64,000 bases of DNA from Methylobacterium bullatum (GTDB lineage: Bacteria > Pseudomonadota > Alphaproteobacteria > Rhizobiales > Beijerinckiaceae), in assembly GCA_902712845.1 (NCBI GenBank), contig LR743504.1:3756001-3820000 (forward strand), read 5' to 3'. Under the pieces are notes generated by a model. That model did no database searches. It had not been told where the DNA came from and was given only the letters and a program-made list of their open reading frames with translations. Below, piece by piece: positions 53,358-62,273 of the stretch. Made by a program: the position numbers and the translations under genes. Numbering within the stretch: the stretch's first letter is position 1; every line of letters begins with the position of its first letter.

Positions 53358-54273
53358 CAGGAGGCCTTCGCCACCACTTCGATGTCCCGGTCCATCCCGC
53401 TTTCCACCTTGAACTCCCGTGTGAAGACCTGGCCGTCGTGGCGCGCGATGAGGACGTAGTCGCCCTCCGCCAGGGTGACCTGCGGGAAGGCACCGATGGC
53501 CTCGCGGATTGTGTCGCCGCCCGGCGTCAGCACGCTGAAGGCGGTCCCGGCGAAGGCCTCGGCGCCGGGCGCGGCCACGAGCTTGAGGGTGACGGTGGCG
53601 GCCCGGTGGTTGAGGGTGGCGTCGGTCACCTTGCCGTTCTCCACCTTGAGGTCGGCGCGCTGGATCGCGTTCGATTCCCCGTAATTCGAGACCACGTGGT
53701 AGGTCCCCTCCGGCAGGCGGATCAGCTCACCCGCCTTCACGCCGCTGCGCACGAGGCGCCCCTCCGAATTGGTGCCGATGGGCACGAAGACCGAGAAGGC
53801 GAGGTCGGCGGGGGCGATCTTCATGTCGCCGATGGCACCCGAGAGCTTGAGCGCCCCCGCGGTGATCGTCAGGCGGTCGCTGAGTGCCGCGCCCGCCATG
53901 GTGATGTGCTTCGAGGCGCTGGCGAAGCCGTAGGTGACGGTGGCGACATAGGCGCCGGGTGCCAGGGTGAAGCTCGGATCCGCCGCCTCGGAGCGCGCGA
54001 CGATGTTCGGCCGCACCCCGTCGGACCGGTCCTCGTAGATGCGCCAGGCGAGGCCGGAGCGCACCGGCTGGTTGCTGCCCGCGAACAGGGCGGTGAGGGC
54101 GAGGGGCGCCTCGCCCTCGACGGGGGAGGGCGGCAATTGCGGCCCCGTGATCGAGGGGAGGGCAGGGCCGGGCCGTTGCGGCCGCCGAACGGGCCGCCTT
54201 CCTGCGCCAGCACCGGCAACGCCGCCATCGACATGGCTCCCGTCACCGCGAGCGCGCGCATCACCGGTCCCAT
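53357..54273 (-). pseudogene. Exported repeat-domain protein interrupted by a frameshift
   Basis: The first 30 residues (MRALAVTGAMSMAALPVLAQ preceded by MGPV, then EGGPFGGRNGPALPS) are in one frame, and the rest (ITGPQLPPSPVEGEAPLALT onward to EVVAKAS) is in another; the frames meet in the C-rich stretch around 54150-54180. One missing base there would explain it. The remaining domain has three similar beta modules ending in LAPGAYVATVTYG, LPEGTYHVVSNYG and LAEGDYVLIARHD, like PEGA or carboxypeptidase-regulatory folds. It is either a sequencing error in a C-run or a real mutation. The downstream secreted protein is coupled to it. Confidence 0.65.
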
Positions 54274-54519
54274 CCGCTGTCTCCTTCACGGGTCCCCCCC
54301 CGCACGGGTCCGCCATGCATGGCGGCGATTGCCAAGCTGCGGGCCGCACGGCATGTTTTCGCTTGTCGGCCGTCCCCGTGCCGAACGCGACATCCCGCTT
54401 TGGATCCGGACCGTGGCGGCTCCAAGGCCGAAGCTTCTGATCGATCGTCGAAGCGGCTCGCCTCGGACCGGCCGCCCGGCGGTGCCCCCTACGTCCCTCA
54501 TTCGCGCCGAACAGGTTCC

Positions 54520-55107
54520 ATGGACACCATATCCGACATGCCGCGGAACGACACAATCGATCTACTGCGCGTCCGCCGCTCCGTTCCGCCGGTCAATCTC
54601 GACGGGCCGGGGCCGAGCGCCGGGGAGCTCGATGCGATCCTCACCGTCGCCGCGCGCGTGCCCGACCATGGCAAGCTCAGCCCCTGGCGCTTCCTGGTGA
54701 TCGAGGGTGAGGCCCGCCTGCGCGTTGGCGACACCATCGCGGAGGCCTACGCGGCGGATCATCCCGAGGCCGATGCCAAGCGCCTCGACCTGGAGCGCCA
54801 CCGCCTCGCCCACGCCCCCCTGGTGGTCGCCGTCGTCTCCAGCGCCGCCCCCCACGTCAAGATCCCGGAATGGGAGCAGGTGCTGTCGGCGGGCGCCGTC
54901 TGCATGAACCTCGTCGTCGCGGCCAATGCCGCGGGCTTTTCCACCGCCTGGCTGACCGAGTGGTTCGCCTACGACCGCCGCATCCTCGACGCGCTGGGCC
55001 TGGACCCGCGCGAGAAGCTGGCCGGCTTCATCCATGTCGGCCGCGCCCGCGAGGTCCCGAGCGACCGCCCGAGACCCGTCCTGTCCGACATCGTCACCCG
55101 ACTCTGA
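54520..55107 (+). CDS. Nitroreductase family protein (YdjA-like)
   Basis: 195 residues of the FMN-dependent nitroreductase family. DLLRVRRSVPPVNLDGPGPS, RVPDHGKLSPWRFLVIEGEA and HVKIPEWEQVLSAGAVCMNL resemble the E. coli YdjA type closely. It reduces nitro compounds or quinones in vitro; the natural substrate is unknown. ATG 54520 was chosen, with 54538 possible. It starts 246 bp from the divergent exported protein and is 8 bp before the flavin reductase gene. Confidence 0.87.
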   Translation: MDTISDMPRNDTIDLLRVRRSVPPVNLDGPGPSAGELDAILTVAARVPDHGKLSPWRFLVIEGEARLRVGDTIAEAYAADHPEADAKRLDLERHRLAHAPLVVAVVSSAAPHVKIPEWEQVLSAGAVCMNLVVAANAAGFSTAWLTEWFAYDRRILDALGLDPREKLAGFIHVGRAREVPSDRPRPVLSDIVTRL

Positions 55108-55115
55108 GCGGCGCC

Positions 55116-55727
55116 ATGCATTACGATTCCGAGAACCGTACCCTGCCGCACAACCCGCTGAAGGCCCTGGTGGCGCCCCGGCCCATCGGCTGGATCAGCG
55201 CGATGAACAAGCTGGGCCACGTCAACCTCTCCCCCTATTCCTACTTCAACGCCGTCGCCACCGGCCCCGACATGGTGATGTTCTCGTCCTTCGGCCGCAA
55301 AGATGCGATGACCTTCGCGGAGGAGGGCGGGGAGTTCGTCTGCAACTTCGCCACCTACGGGCTGCGTGAGGCCATGAACGCCACCTCGGCCCCCCTCGCC
55401 AGGGGCGAGAGCGAATTCGTCGCGGCCGGGCTGACGCCGGTTCCGTCGCGCAAGGTGCGCCCGCCGCGGGTCGCCGAATCCCCCGCCGCCCTGGAATGCC
55501 GCTGGCTCCAGACCGTGCCGCTGACGCCGCTGGACGGCAGCGAGGCCAGTCACTTCCTGGTGATCGGCCAAGTCGTGTCGATCTATGTCGACGATGCCTT
55601 CGTCAAGGATGGGCGGGTCGATACCGGCGCGATGCATCCGCTCCTGCGGGGAGGGTATTTCGACTATTTCAGCGTCACCGACGAAGCGCGTTTCGAGTTG
55701 AAGCGTCCGCCTGGAGCAGGTCAGTAG
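55116..55727 (+). CDS. Flavin reductase family protein
   Basis: 203 residues of the split-barrel flavin reductase family: LKALVAPRPIGWISAMNKLG, HVNLSPYSYFNAVATGPDMV and FVCNFATYGLREAMN, ending in GGYFDYFSVTD. It belongs to the branch often annotated as flavoredoxin-like and differs clearly from RutF at 39397-39954. Close coupling to the nitroreductase (8-bp gap) suggests a joint flavin-dependent step. Confidence 0.85.
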   Translation: MHYDSENRTLPHNPLKALVAPRPIGWISAMNKLGHVNLSPYSYFNAVATGPDMVMFSSFGRKDAMTFAEEGGEFVCNFATYGLREAMNATSAPLARGESEFVAAGLTPVPSRKVRPPRVAESPAALECRWLQTVPLTPLDGSEASHFLVIGQVVSIYVDDAFVKDGRVDTGAMHPLLRGGYFDYFSVTDEARFELKRPPGAGQ

Positions 55728-55907
55728 CCTCGGCTCGGCCAGTCTCCCACCATCGGCGCAAGCTGAGGCATGACGAGGGTGGCCGGGGTCTGCTTCGTGT
55801 CAAAGTGGGAACCAAGATGAGGGGCAAAGCCTTAATGGGCCGAGCCGTCGTTCGGCGACTCCTTTCCGCGAAACGCCTGAGGGGGCGCTCGCACAGGTAG
55901 TCATATC

Positions 55908-56366
55908 ATGTTCCTCAAGTTCACCGCACCGCTTCTGCTGGCCGCCACTCTCGCGACGCCGGCTTTGGCGCAAACCACGACCCGGCCGCCGACCATGCTG
56001 ATCCATGGCAATTACTGTGGGCCCGGCAACAACGCCCCACTCCCGCCCATCGACGCCCTCGACGCGGCCTGTGCCCGGCACGACGCCTGCACGCCGGATG
56101 GGGGGCTGCCCAGCAAGGCCTGCAACCTGCGTCTCCAGCGCGAGGCCGCGCTGGTCTCACGCGACACGCGCCAGTCCGACGATCTCCGCTCGCTCGCCGG
56201 CCTGATCTCGGTGACCGCCTCGATGATGCTGGCGGATACGGCACCGCGTTCTACCCCCACCGCGGCGGCGACCCCCGTCAGTCACGACGTCGTCTCGCCC
56301 GAGGCCCAGGGCGGGCCGGATGCGCGCGCCGTGTCGCCGGGCGAGGACGGCGAGGACGCCGAATAG
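55908..56366 (+). CDS. Small secreted protein with phospholipase A2 signature
   Basis: 152 residues. Signal peptide MFLKFTAPLLLAATLATPALA is followed by GNYCGPGN (residues 35-41), which matches the calcium-binding loop of phospholipase A2, and LDAACARHDAC (51-61), which matches the CxxHDxC active site with His58-Asp59. A further Cys at 72 can pair. The C-terminal 50 residues are Pro, Ala, Thr and acidic, probably disordered. The domain is short, so a minimal PLA2 fold is inferred. It stands alone, 180 bp after the flavin reductase gene. Confidence 0.6.
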   Translation: MFLKFTAPLLLAATLATPALAQTTTRPPTMLIHGNYCGPGNNAPLPPIDALDAACARHDACTPDGGLPSKACNLRLQREAALVSRDTRQSDDLRSLAGLISVTASMMLADTAPRSTPTAAATPVSHDVVSPEAQGGPDARAVSPGEDGEDAE

Positions 56367-56426
56367 GTCGGCTCCGGAGCGCTTTCACGCTGAAGCGCCT
56401 CTTCCCGGGCATCGTCCGCCGCCGCG

Positions 56427-57107
56427 TCAGCTGCCCGCGGACGATGCCCGGGACCGGAAGCTGAATTCTCTGACGAATCCTGCCTGATCCGGTTCGAGGA
56501 CGAGCTTCGCCTCGAACCCGTCATCCCGTGCCGCCTCGACCTCACCGGCGAGGTCGCCCCCGGGCAGACATGGCGTATCGATCGCCGTGACCCTCGCCGC
56601 CGCGGCGGTGAGGCGAACCAGGGCACGGACCTGAGCGAGAGGCGAGCTCAGCCCGCCCTCACGATCGCGGGTGGCGGACGCTCCGATCTCGGCCCTGATG
56701 GCCTCGGCGTCCCAGGCGATGCCGACGAGACGCCCACCCGCATCCGCCAGGGTGTGCGAGACCAGGGCGCCTCGCGCCGTCTCGATGAAAGCGAGGATCT
56801 GCGTCGACCCCTCGGCCAACCCCTGTATCGCCTCCTCGACGGCGAGGCGCGCACCGAGGCGCATGACGTCGCGGACGCCTTCGCAACGGGACAGCACGAT
56901 CCCGTGCGGCGCCATGGCGATCATCGCCGTGAGGTCGCGTTCCAGGTCGCACGAGCGCAGGTAGATCGATGGCCCGCCCTGCTCCCGCTCGGGGAAGGAG
57001 ACCGGCGACGAGAGACCTGTCACGTCCACGATCAACGCATGCGCGCCGCTCGCCATCGCCGTCGCGATGGCCCCTGAATCTGCAGGGACGATCAGGAATG
57101 CACGCAT
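56427..57107 (-). CDS. CitE/HpcH-like aldolase family protein, short
   Basis: 226 residues, shorter than the roughly 280 of citrate lyase beta subunits. MRAFLIVPADSGAIATAMAS, ALIVDVTGLSSP, and RLAVEEAIQGLAEGSTQILA with AFIETARGALVSH correspond to the CitE/HpcH beta barrel. Some Mg-binding and CoA-contact residues of true CitE are not obvious, so the activity may be altered. ATG 57107 sits 49 bp after the LysR stop, on the same strand. Confidence 0.6.
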   Translation of the reverse strand: MRAFLIVPADSGAIATAMASGAHALIVDVTGLSSPVSFPEREQGGPSIYLRSCDLERDLTAMIAMAPHGIVLSRCEGVRDVMRLGARLAVEEAIQGLAEGSTQILAFIETARGALVSHTLADAGGRLVGIAWDAEAIRAEIGASATRDREGGLSSPLAQVRALVRLTAAAARVTAIDTPCLPGGDLAGEVEAARDDGFEAKLVLEPDQAGFVREFSFRSRASSAGS

Positions 57108-57156
57108 GACGGCCTCTCCGATGGGTCGGTGCGGGAGGCCCGATCGCCGGGCACCG

Positions 57157-58074
57157 TCATGGAACCGGTCCCTGGCTGCGGCCCATGCGTTCGGCGAGGA
57201 AATCCACCAGGACACGGATGCGGGCGGGCATGGCCGGGCCGCCGACGAACACCGCATGGATCGCCTCCCGGTCCTGGGGATTGTACGCCTCCAGAAGCGG
57301 CACGAGGCGGCCCGCCGCGAGATCCTCCGAGATATGGAAGCTGCCGACGCGGGTGACGCCGATGCCCTGCAGGGCGAGCTGCACCAGGGTCTCGCCGTTA
57401 TTCGCCGCGATGTTGCCTCGCACCGCCAGGAGGTGGTCGCGCCCGTCCTCGCGGAACGGCCAGCCCGGCTCGATCCGGCGAAAGTTGAAGTCGAGGCAAT
57501 TGTGGCCGGCTAGATCCCCCGGAACCCGTGGCGTGCCGGCGCGGGCGAGATAGGCGGGCGAGGCCACGACCATCCGCCCGGTCTCGCCGAGGCGCCGGGC
57601 GGTGAGCGGGCTGTCGGGCAGCGGCCCGAACCGGATCGCGAGATCGGCCCGCCCGCCGATCACGTCCGCGACCTCGTCGCTGAGGTCGATCTCCACCACG
57701 ATCCCCGGATGGCGGGCGACGAAATCGCCGATGAGGGGAACCACCACCCGCCGCCCATGGGCCATCGAGGCGCTGACGCGGACCCGGCCGCGCGGGCAGC
57801 CCTGGTCGGCGATCTGCGCTTCGGTCTCGTCGAGATCGGCCAGGATCCGTCGCGCCGCCCGGGCATAGGTCTCGCCCTCGGCGGTCAGGTGCAGGGAGCG
57901 CGTGGTGCGCACGAGGAGGCGGACGCCGAGCCGGGATTCGATGCGTGCCACCACCCGGCTCACGGCCGAGGGGGTGAGGCCGAACCGGCGCGCCGCCGCC
58001 GACAGGCTGCCCTCCTGGGCCACGGCCAGGAAGAGGGCCATGTCGCCGGCCCGGTCGACCCTGTCGCGCAGCAT
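57157..58074 (-). CDS. LysR family transcriptional regulator
   Basis: 305 residues. DNA-binding domain DMALFLAVAQEGSLSAAARR then FGLTPSAVSRVVARIESRLG and RLLVRTTRSLHLTAEG, and a C-terminal effector domain with GTPRVPGDLAGHNCLDFNFR, as in the DmlR/AaeR-like branch. Divergent from the MFS transporter at 58174 with 99 bp between the starts, so it probably controls that exporter. Confidence 0.92.
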   Translation of the reverse strand: MLRDRVDRAGDMALFLAVAQEGSLSAAARRFGLTPSAVSRVVARIESRLGVRLLVRTTRSLHLTAEGETYARAARRILADLDETEAQIADQGCPRGRVRVSASMAHGRRVVVPLIGDFVARHPGIVVEIDLSDEVADVIGGRADLAIRFGPLPDSPLTARRLGETGRMVVASPAYLARAGTPRVPGDLAGHNCLDFNFRRIEPGWPFREDGRDHLLAVRGNIAANNGETLVQLALQGIGVTRVGSFHISEDLAAGRLVPLLEAYNPQDREAIHAVFVGGPAMPARIRVLVDFLAERMGRSQGPVP

Positions 58075-58173
58075 TGATGCCTCCGGCGCACGGATGTTGG
58101 TCCCGGCGCGATACTACCTGGGAGAGGCGGTATCCGCCATGTGCTGGTCTGGAACAGACGGAAAGCACTCAAC

Positions 58174-59343
58174 ATGAGACTCAACCTTCCCCTGCTGGCG
58201 CTCTCGGCCGGTGCCTTCGGCATCGGCGTCACCGAGTTCACGCCGATGGGCATGCTGCCCCTGATCGCCAACGACCTCCAGGTCTCGATCCCGGCGGCGG
58301 GCCTCGTCGTCAGCGCCTATGCGATGGGCGTGCTCATCGGCGCGCCGCTGATGACGTTGGCCTTCGCCCGAATGCAGCGCCGCCGCCTGCTCGTCGGATT
58401 GATGGGCATCTTCACCCTCGGCAACCTGCTCTCGGCGATGGCCGACAGCTACGCGATGCTGGTCGTCGCCCGCCTCGTCACCTCCCTCAACCATGGCGCG
58501 TTCTTCGGGGTCGGCGCGGTGGTGGCGGCGGGCATCGTGCCGCCCGAGCGTCGCGCCGCCGCCGTCGCCGCGATGTTCTCGGGGCTCACCATCGCCACCA
58601 TCGGCGGCGTGCCGCTGGCGGCCTGGATCGGGGAGTTGCTCGGCTGGCGTGCGGCCTTCTGGGGCATCGCCGCGGTGGGGGCCGTGGCCATGCTGTCGCT
58701 GCGCCTGGCCCTGCCGCCCCTCGAGGCCGAGGTCGCTGGCGACATGCGGGCCGAACTCCGCGTCCTGATGCGCGGGCCGGTGCTTGCCGCCCTCGCCCTC
58801 ACCGTGCTTGGGGCGAGCGCGATGTTCACGGTGTTCACCTACATCGTGCCGATCCTGCGGATCGAGACGGGAGCCGCGACGCCGTTCGTGACGGCGATGC
58901 TGGTGCTCTACGGAATCGGCCTCACCGTAGGCAACTGGGCCGGCGGACGCTTCGCCGACCGCTCGGTGGACGGCACGCTCGTGGCTTCCCTGGCCGGCTT
59001 GGTGGCAGTGCTGGTCCTTTTCGCCTGGGGCATGCGCTGGGAGATCCCGGCCGCCATCCTGATCTTCCTCTGGGGCGTCGCCAGCTTCGCCCTGGTGCCC
59101 CCGCTCCAGATGCGGGTGATGGAGAGGGCACAGGACGCGCCCAACCTCGCCTCGGCGATGAATGTTGGCGCATTCAACCTCGGCAACGCCATCGGTGCCG
59201 CCCTCGGCGGAGGCGTGATCGATGCGGGCCTCGGCTATCCGGCCGTTCCCCTCGCCGGGGCTGCCATGGCCGCTGCCGGCCTCGCGATGCTGGTGGTCCT
59301 GCGCCGGGGGCGGCGCGGGGTGGCGGAACCTGTCGTGTCCTGA
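58174..59343 (+). CDS. MFS transporter (AraJ/YdhP/NepI-like exporter)
   Basis: 389 residues with 12 membrane segments. FGIGVTEFTPMGMLPLIAND, VVSAYAMGVLIGAPLMTLAF and SLNHGAFFGVGAVVAA are signatures of the DHA1 arabinose/purine-nucleoside/drug efflux branch. ATG 58174 is in the family position. Likely induced through the divergent LysR regulator. The substrate is unknown. Confidence 0.88.
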   Translation: MRLNLPLLALSAGAFGIGVTEFTPMGMLPLIANDLQVSIPAAGLVVSAYAMGVLIGAPLMTLAFARMQRRRLLVGLMGIFTLGNLLSAMADSYAMLVVARLVTSLNHGAFFGVGAVVAAGIVPPERRAAAVAAMFSGLTIATIGGVPLAAWIGELLGWRAAFWGIAAVGAVAMLSLRLALPPLEAEVAGDMRAELRVLMRGPVLAALALTVLGASAMFTVFTYIVPILRIETGAATPFVTAMLVLYGIGLTVGNWAGGRFADRSVDGTLVASLAGLVAVLVLFAWGMRWEIPAAILIFLWGVASFALVPPLQMRVMERAQDAPNLASAMNVGAFNLGNAIGAALGGGVIDAGLGYPAVPLAGAAMAAAGLAMLVVLRRGRRGVAEPVVS

Positions 59344-59459
59344 AACTTATGCAGGTTCGGGACGGTGCCGACGGCATTTCCTTCAATCTTTGTTTACCAT
59401 GATCGGAACAGGTTAAGACTCAGGCCGACATCGTCAGGTCCGCCTGCAGCCGGACGGCC

Positions 59460-60602
59460 ATGTTCCTCTTCACCACGCCCCCCGCCAGCACTCGCGAGAC
59501 CGGCCTCGGCCGGGACGCGGGCACGCGGAACGGGGCGGCCACGGGGACGTCCGCCGGATCGTCTTCGGCGGGTGTGGTCGATGCGATCCGCAATGGTGCG
59601 CGCAGCACCGGCACCGAGTTCGACTACCTCCTAGCCACGGCCAAGCGCGAATCCTCCCTCGACCCGTCGGCCAAGGCCGCCACCTCTTCGGCCACCGGCC
59701 TGTTCCAGTTCATCGAGCAGACCTGGCTCGGGACGATGAAGAATGCGGGACCCAAGCTCGGCCTCTCGGCCTATGCCGACGCCATCACCGCCAGACCCGA
59801 CGGCACCTACACGGTGCAGGACGCCTCGGCCCGCCAGACCATCCTCGATCTCCGCCGTGACCCGGCCGTGGCCGCCACCATGGCGGGCGCCCTGACCCAG
59901 CGCAACGGAGAGGCGCTCACCGCCGCCCTTGGGCGCGAGCCCACCGGCGGCGATCTCTACGCCGCCCATGTTCTCGGCGCGCGCGGGGCGGCGACGCTGA
60001 TCGGCACCGCCCAGGCGAGCCCGGCACGCGCCGCCGCCCTCGACATGCCGGAGGCGGCCGCCGCCAACCGGAGCCTGTTCTACGACAAGACTGGCCGGCC
60101 TCGCGGCGCCGCCGAACTCTACGCGCTCCTGTCCGCTAGCCAATCCGCCTCGCGACCGGCCCCCACGGCCCTGGCGGGCGCCGCCATCGAGCCGGCCTCC
60201 ACCGCCGATCCCGTCTCCGCCTATGCGGCCATCGACGGCGGCGGATTGCGGGCCCTGTTCCAGACCGACAAGCGCCAGGGGGCGATGTCCGAGGGGGTCG
60301 CACGCCTGTGGCAGGGCAGGGCCGCGTCGCCGTCGCCGGAGCCGGTGCGTAGCGCGCCGACCTATTTCCCGCGCTCGGACGGGACGGGAGAGACGGCCTC
60401 GGTCACGGCCGCCATCCTTGCGGACCCGGTGAAAACGGCGGCGACGGCCTTGCCCGCCGTCGCCACGGCCACCGCCCTCGTCGGCGCACCGCTGCCCCCG
60501 CGCCGGCCCGCCGAATTCACCGCCGCCGCCTCCCGGCAGGCCGGCACCGTCGCCTCCAAACCTCTCGATCTCTCACTCTTCGCGACCCGGAGCGGTCAAT
60601 GA
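59460..60602 (+). CDS. Lytic transglycosylase-like protein
   Basis: 380 residues. After a Gly/Ser/Thr-rich N-terminus, residues 45-95 resemble a transglycosylase SLT domain: FDYLLATAKRESSLDPSAKA with the catalytic Glu, then SSATGLFQFIEQTWLGTMK. The remainder is low-complexity Ala/Pro/Thr-rich. No signal peptide is evident, which suggests export by another route (for example a flagellar-type apparatus) or an unusual location. It overlaps the DUF2336 gene by 4 bp. Confidence 0.78.
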   Translation: MFLFTTPPASTRETGLGRDAGTRNGAATGTSAGSSSAGVVDAIRNGARSTGTEFDYLLATAKRESSLDPSAKAATSSATGLFQFIEQTWLGTMKNAGPKLGLSAYADAITARPDGTYTVQDASARQTILDLRRDPAVAATMAGALTQRNGEALTAALGREPTGGDLYAAHVLGARGAATLIGTAQASPARAAALDMPEAAAANRSLFYDKTGRPRGAAELYALLSASQSASRPAPTALAGAAIEPASTADPVSAYAAIDGGGLRALFQTDKRQGAMSEGVARLWQGRAASPSPEPVRSAPTYFPRSDGTGETASVTAAILADPVKTAATALPAVATATALVGAPLPPRRPAEFTAAASRQAGTVASKPLDLSLFATRSGQ

Positions 60603-62209
60603 TCATCCGCCAATTCCTGTCCTGGACCCGTGACGCTTCCATCGACCGCCGCGCGGAGGCGGCGGCGGCACTGACCCGGGCCTATCTGTATGGCGGACTC
60701 GATGCCGGGGCGGCGCGCGACGCGCGCTCGGCGATCCTGGCGCTCCTCGACGATCCGGCCCCCGCCGTGCGCCGCGCCCTGGCGCAGGCCTGCGCCGGTT
60801 GCGCCACCGCGCCCCGGCCGCTGGTCGTGGCTTTGGCCGGCGACCAGCCCGACATCGCCGCCCTGGTCCTACGGCGCTCGTCCGTCCTCACCGATGCGGA
60901 TCTCGTCGACGGCATCGCCGTCGGCTGCGAGACCACCCGCACCGCCATCGCCGGCCGGCTCGGCCTCTCCCACGCGGTGTCTGGGGCCATGGCCGAGATC
61001 GGCGGCGTCCCCTCCCTCACCGCCCTGGTGCGCAACCGGAGCGCCGGCATCACCACCGGAAGCCTGCTGCGCATGGTGGAGCGGCACGGCGACGATGCCG
61101 GCCTCAGGAACGCCCTGACGATACGGGCCGATCTACCCCTCGAAGTGCGGCAGGCCGTCACCGCCCGCGTGGCGGCATCCCTCTCGGCCTTCGCCATCGC
61201 CTCGGGCTGGCTCACCCCGGCGCGCGGGGAGCGGGCGAGCCGCGAGGCCCTGGAGCGCAGCACCCTGGAGGTGAGCGCCGGTGCCGACGGGGCGGATCTC
61301 GCGCGCCTCGTGAGCCATCTCCGCATCCGGGGACAACTCAATGCCGGCCTGATCCTGCGGGCGATCCTGTCGGGCCGCATGGCCTTCGCGGAGGCGGCGC
61401 TGTCCGATCTCACCGGCCTGAAGGCCGACCGCGTGGCCGGGCTGATGCACGACCCCTCCGCCTCGGGCTTTACCGCCCTCCATCGCCGCGCCGGATTGCC
61501 GCCCGTCCTGCTGCCCGCCTTCGTCGCGGCGCTTTCGGCCTGGCGCGAGGCCGGTCTCCAGGCCGAGCCCGGCCAAGCCAAAACCAGCCAAGCCAAGCCC
61601 GGCAATGCCACCCTGTCGCGCCGGATGATCGAGCGCGCGCTCACCGCCTGCGAGACCATGCCGCTCGCCGAGGCGCAGAGCGTCGTCGCGCTTCTGGCCC
61701 GCTACGAGGCCGAGGCCGCCCGCGAGGAGGCCCGCGTCGCGGCCAAGGCCATGGAGGAAATGGCCAGCCGGGAGATCCGGACGCGGATGCAGATCCTCGA
61801 TGCGGAATGGCGCCTGGCGCAGCAGCTCGTCTCCCACCGGCCGGGCCGGCCGGCGGCGCCTTCCATCGAGGCCGCCCGCATCGACGCCGTCGCCGTCGAG
61901 CGGAGGGAGACGGTGGAATCCGTGCTCGATTCCCTCTCCGACGGCCTGATGGCGAGTGTTCGCGAGGCAAGGGCCCAGCTCCGCCCGCTCGCCGCCGCGC
62001 CCATCGACCTGACCGGCCACGACCTCGTGACGATCGACGTGCAGCCCATCATTGTGTCCCAGCCGGAATTCGACGTCGTGCCCGACCCGGTGCGGATCGA
62101 TATCGGCGCGTCGCTCGCCGGAGAGGCCGATGCGGTCCTAGACGCGATTCCCGACGCCCTCATCGCCAGCTATCGCGCCGACCGCGACAGGATGCGCCTC
62201 GCCGCCTGA
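60599..62209 (+). CDS. DUF2336 domain protein
   Basis: 536 residues, helical throughout and rich in Ala and Arg. HEAT-like repeats are suggested (RSAILALLDDPAPAVRRALA and following). The DUF2336 family occurs in alphaproteobacteria with no assigned function. A helical stretch near residues 370-410 (EAEAAREEARVAAKAMEEMA) looks coiled-coil. ATG 60599 overlaps the stop of the transglycosylase gene, so they are translationally coupled. Confidence 0.78.
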   Translation: MIIRQFLSWTRDASIDRRAEAAAALTRAYLYGGLDAGAARDARSAILALLDDPAPAVRRALAQACAGCATAPRPLVVALAGDQPDIAALVLRRSSVLTDADLVDGIAVGCETTRTAIAGRLGLSHAVSGAMAEIGGVPSLTALVRNRSAGITTGSLLRMVERHGDDAGLRNALTIRADLPLEVRQAVTARVAASLSAFAIASGWLTPARGERASREALERSTLEVSAGADGADLARLVSHLRIRGQLNAGLILRAILSGRMAFAEAALSDLTGLKADRVAGLMHDPSASGFTALHRRAGLPPVLLPAFVAALSAWREAGLQAEPGQAKTSQAKPGNATLSRRMIERALTACETMPLAEAQSVVALLARYEAEAAREEARVAAKAMEEMASREIRTRMQILDAEWRLAQQLVSHRPGRPAAPSIEAARIDAVAVERRETVESVLDSLSDGLMASVREARAQLRPLAAAPIDLTGHDLVTIDVQPIIVSQPEFDVVPDPVRIDIGASLAGEADAVLDAIPDALIASYRADRDRMRLAA

Positions 62210-62273
62210 CCGGGAGCGGCCATCCGGCGCCATGATCGTCGCCCCTTCGCCCTCATCCGGGTATGAGGGCGGC

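Noticed and set aside
54520..55107. Nitroreductase as the missing RutE of the rut pathway
   Set aside because: It is of the YdjA type, lies 11 kb from the rut genes and pairs with a different flavin reductase; the evidence does not support RutE.
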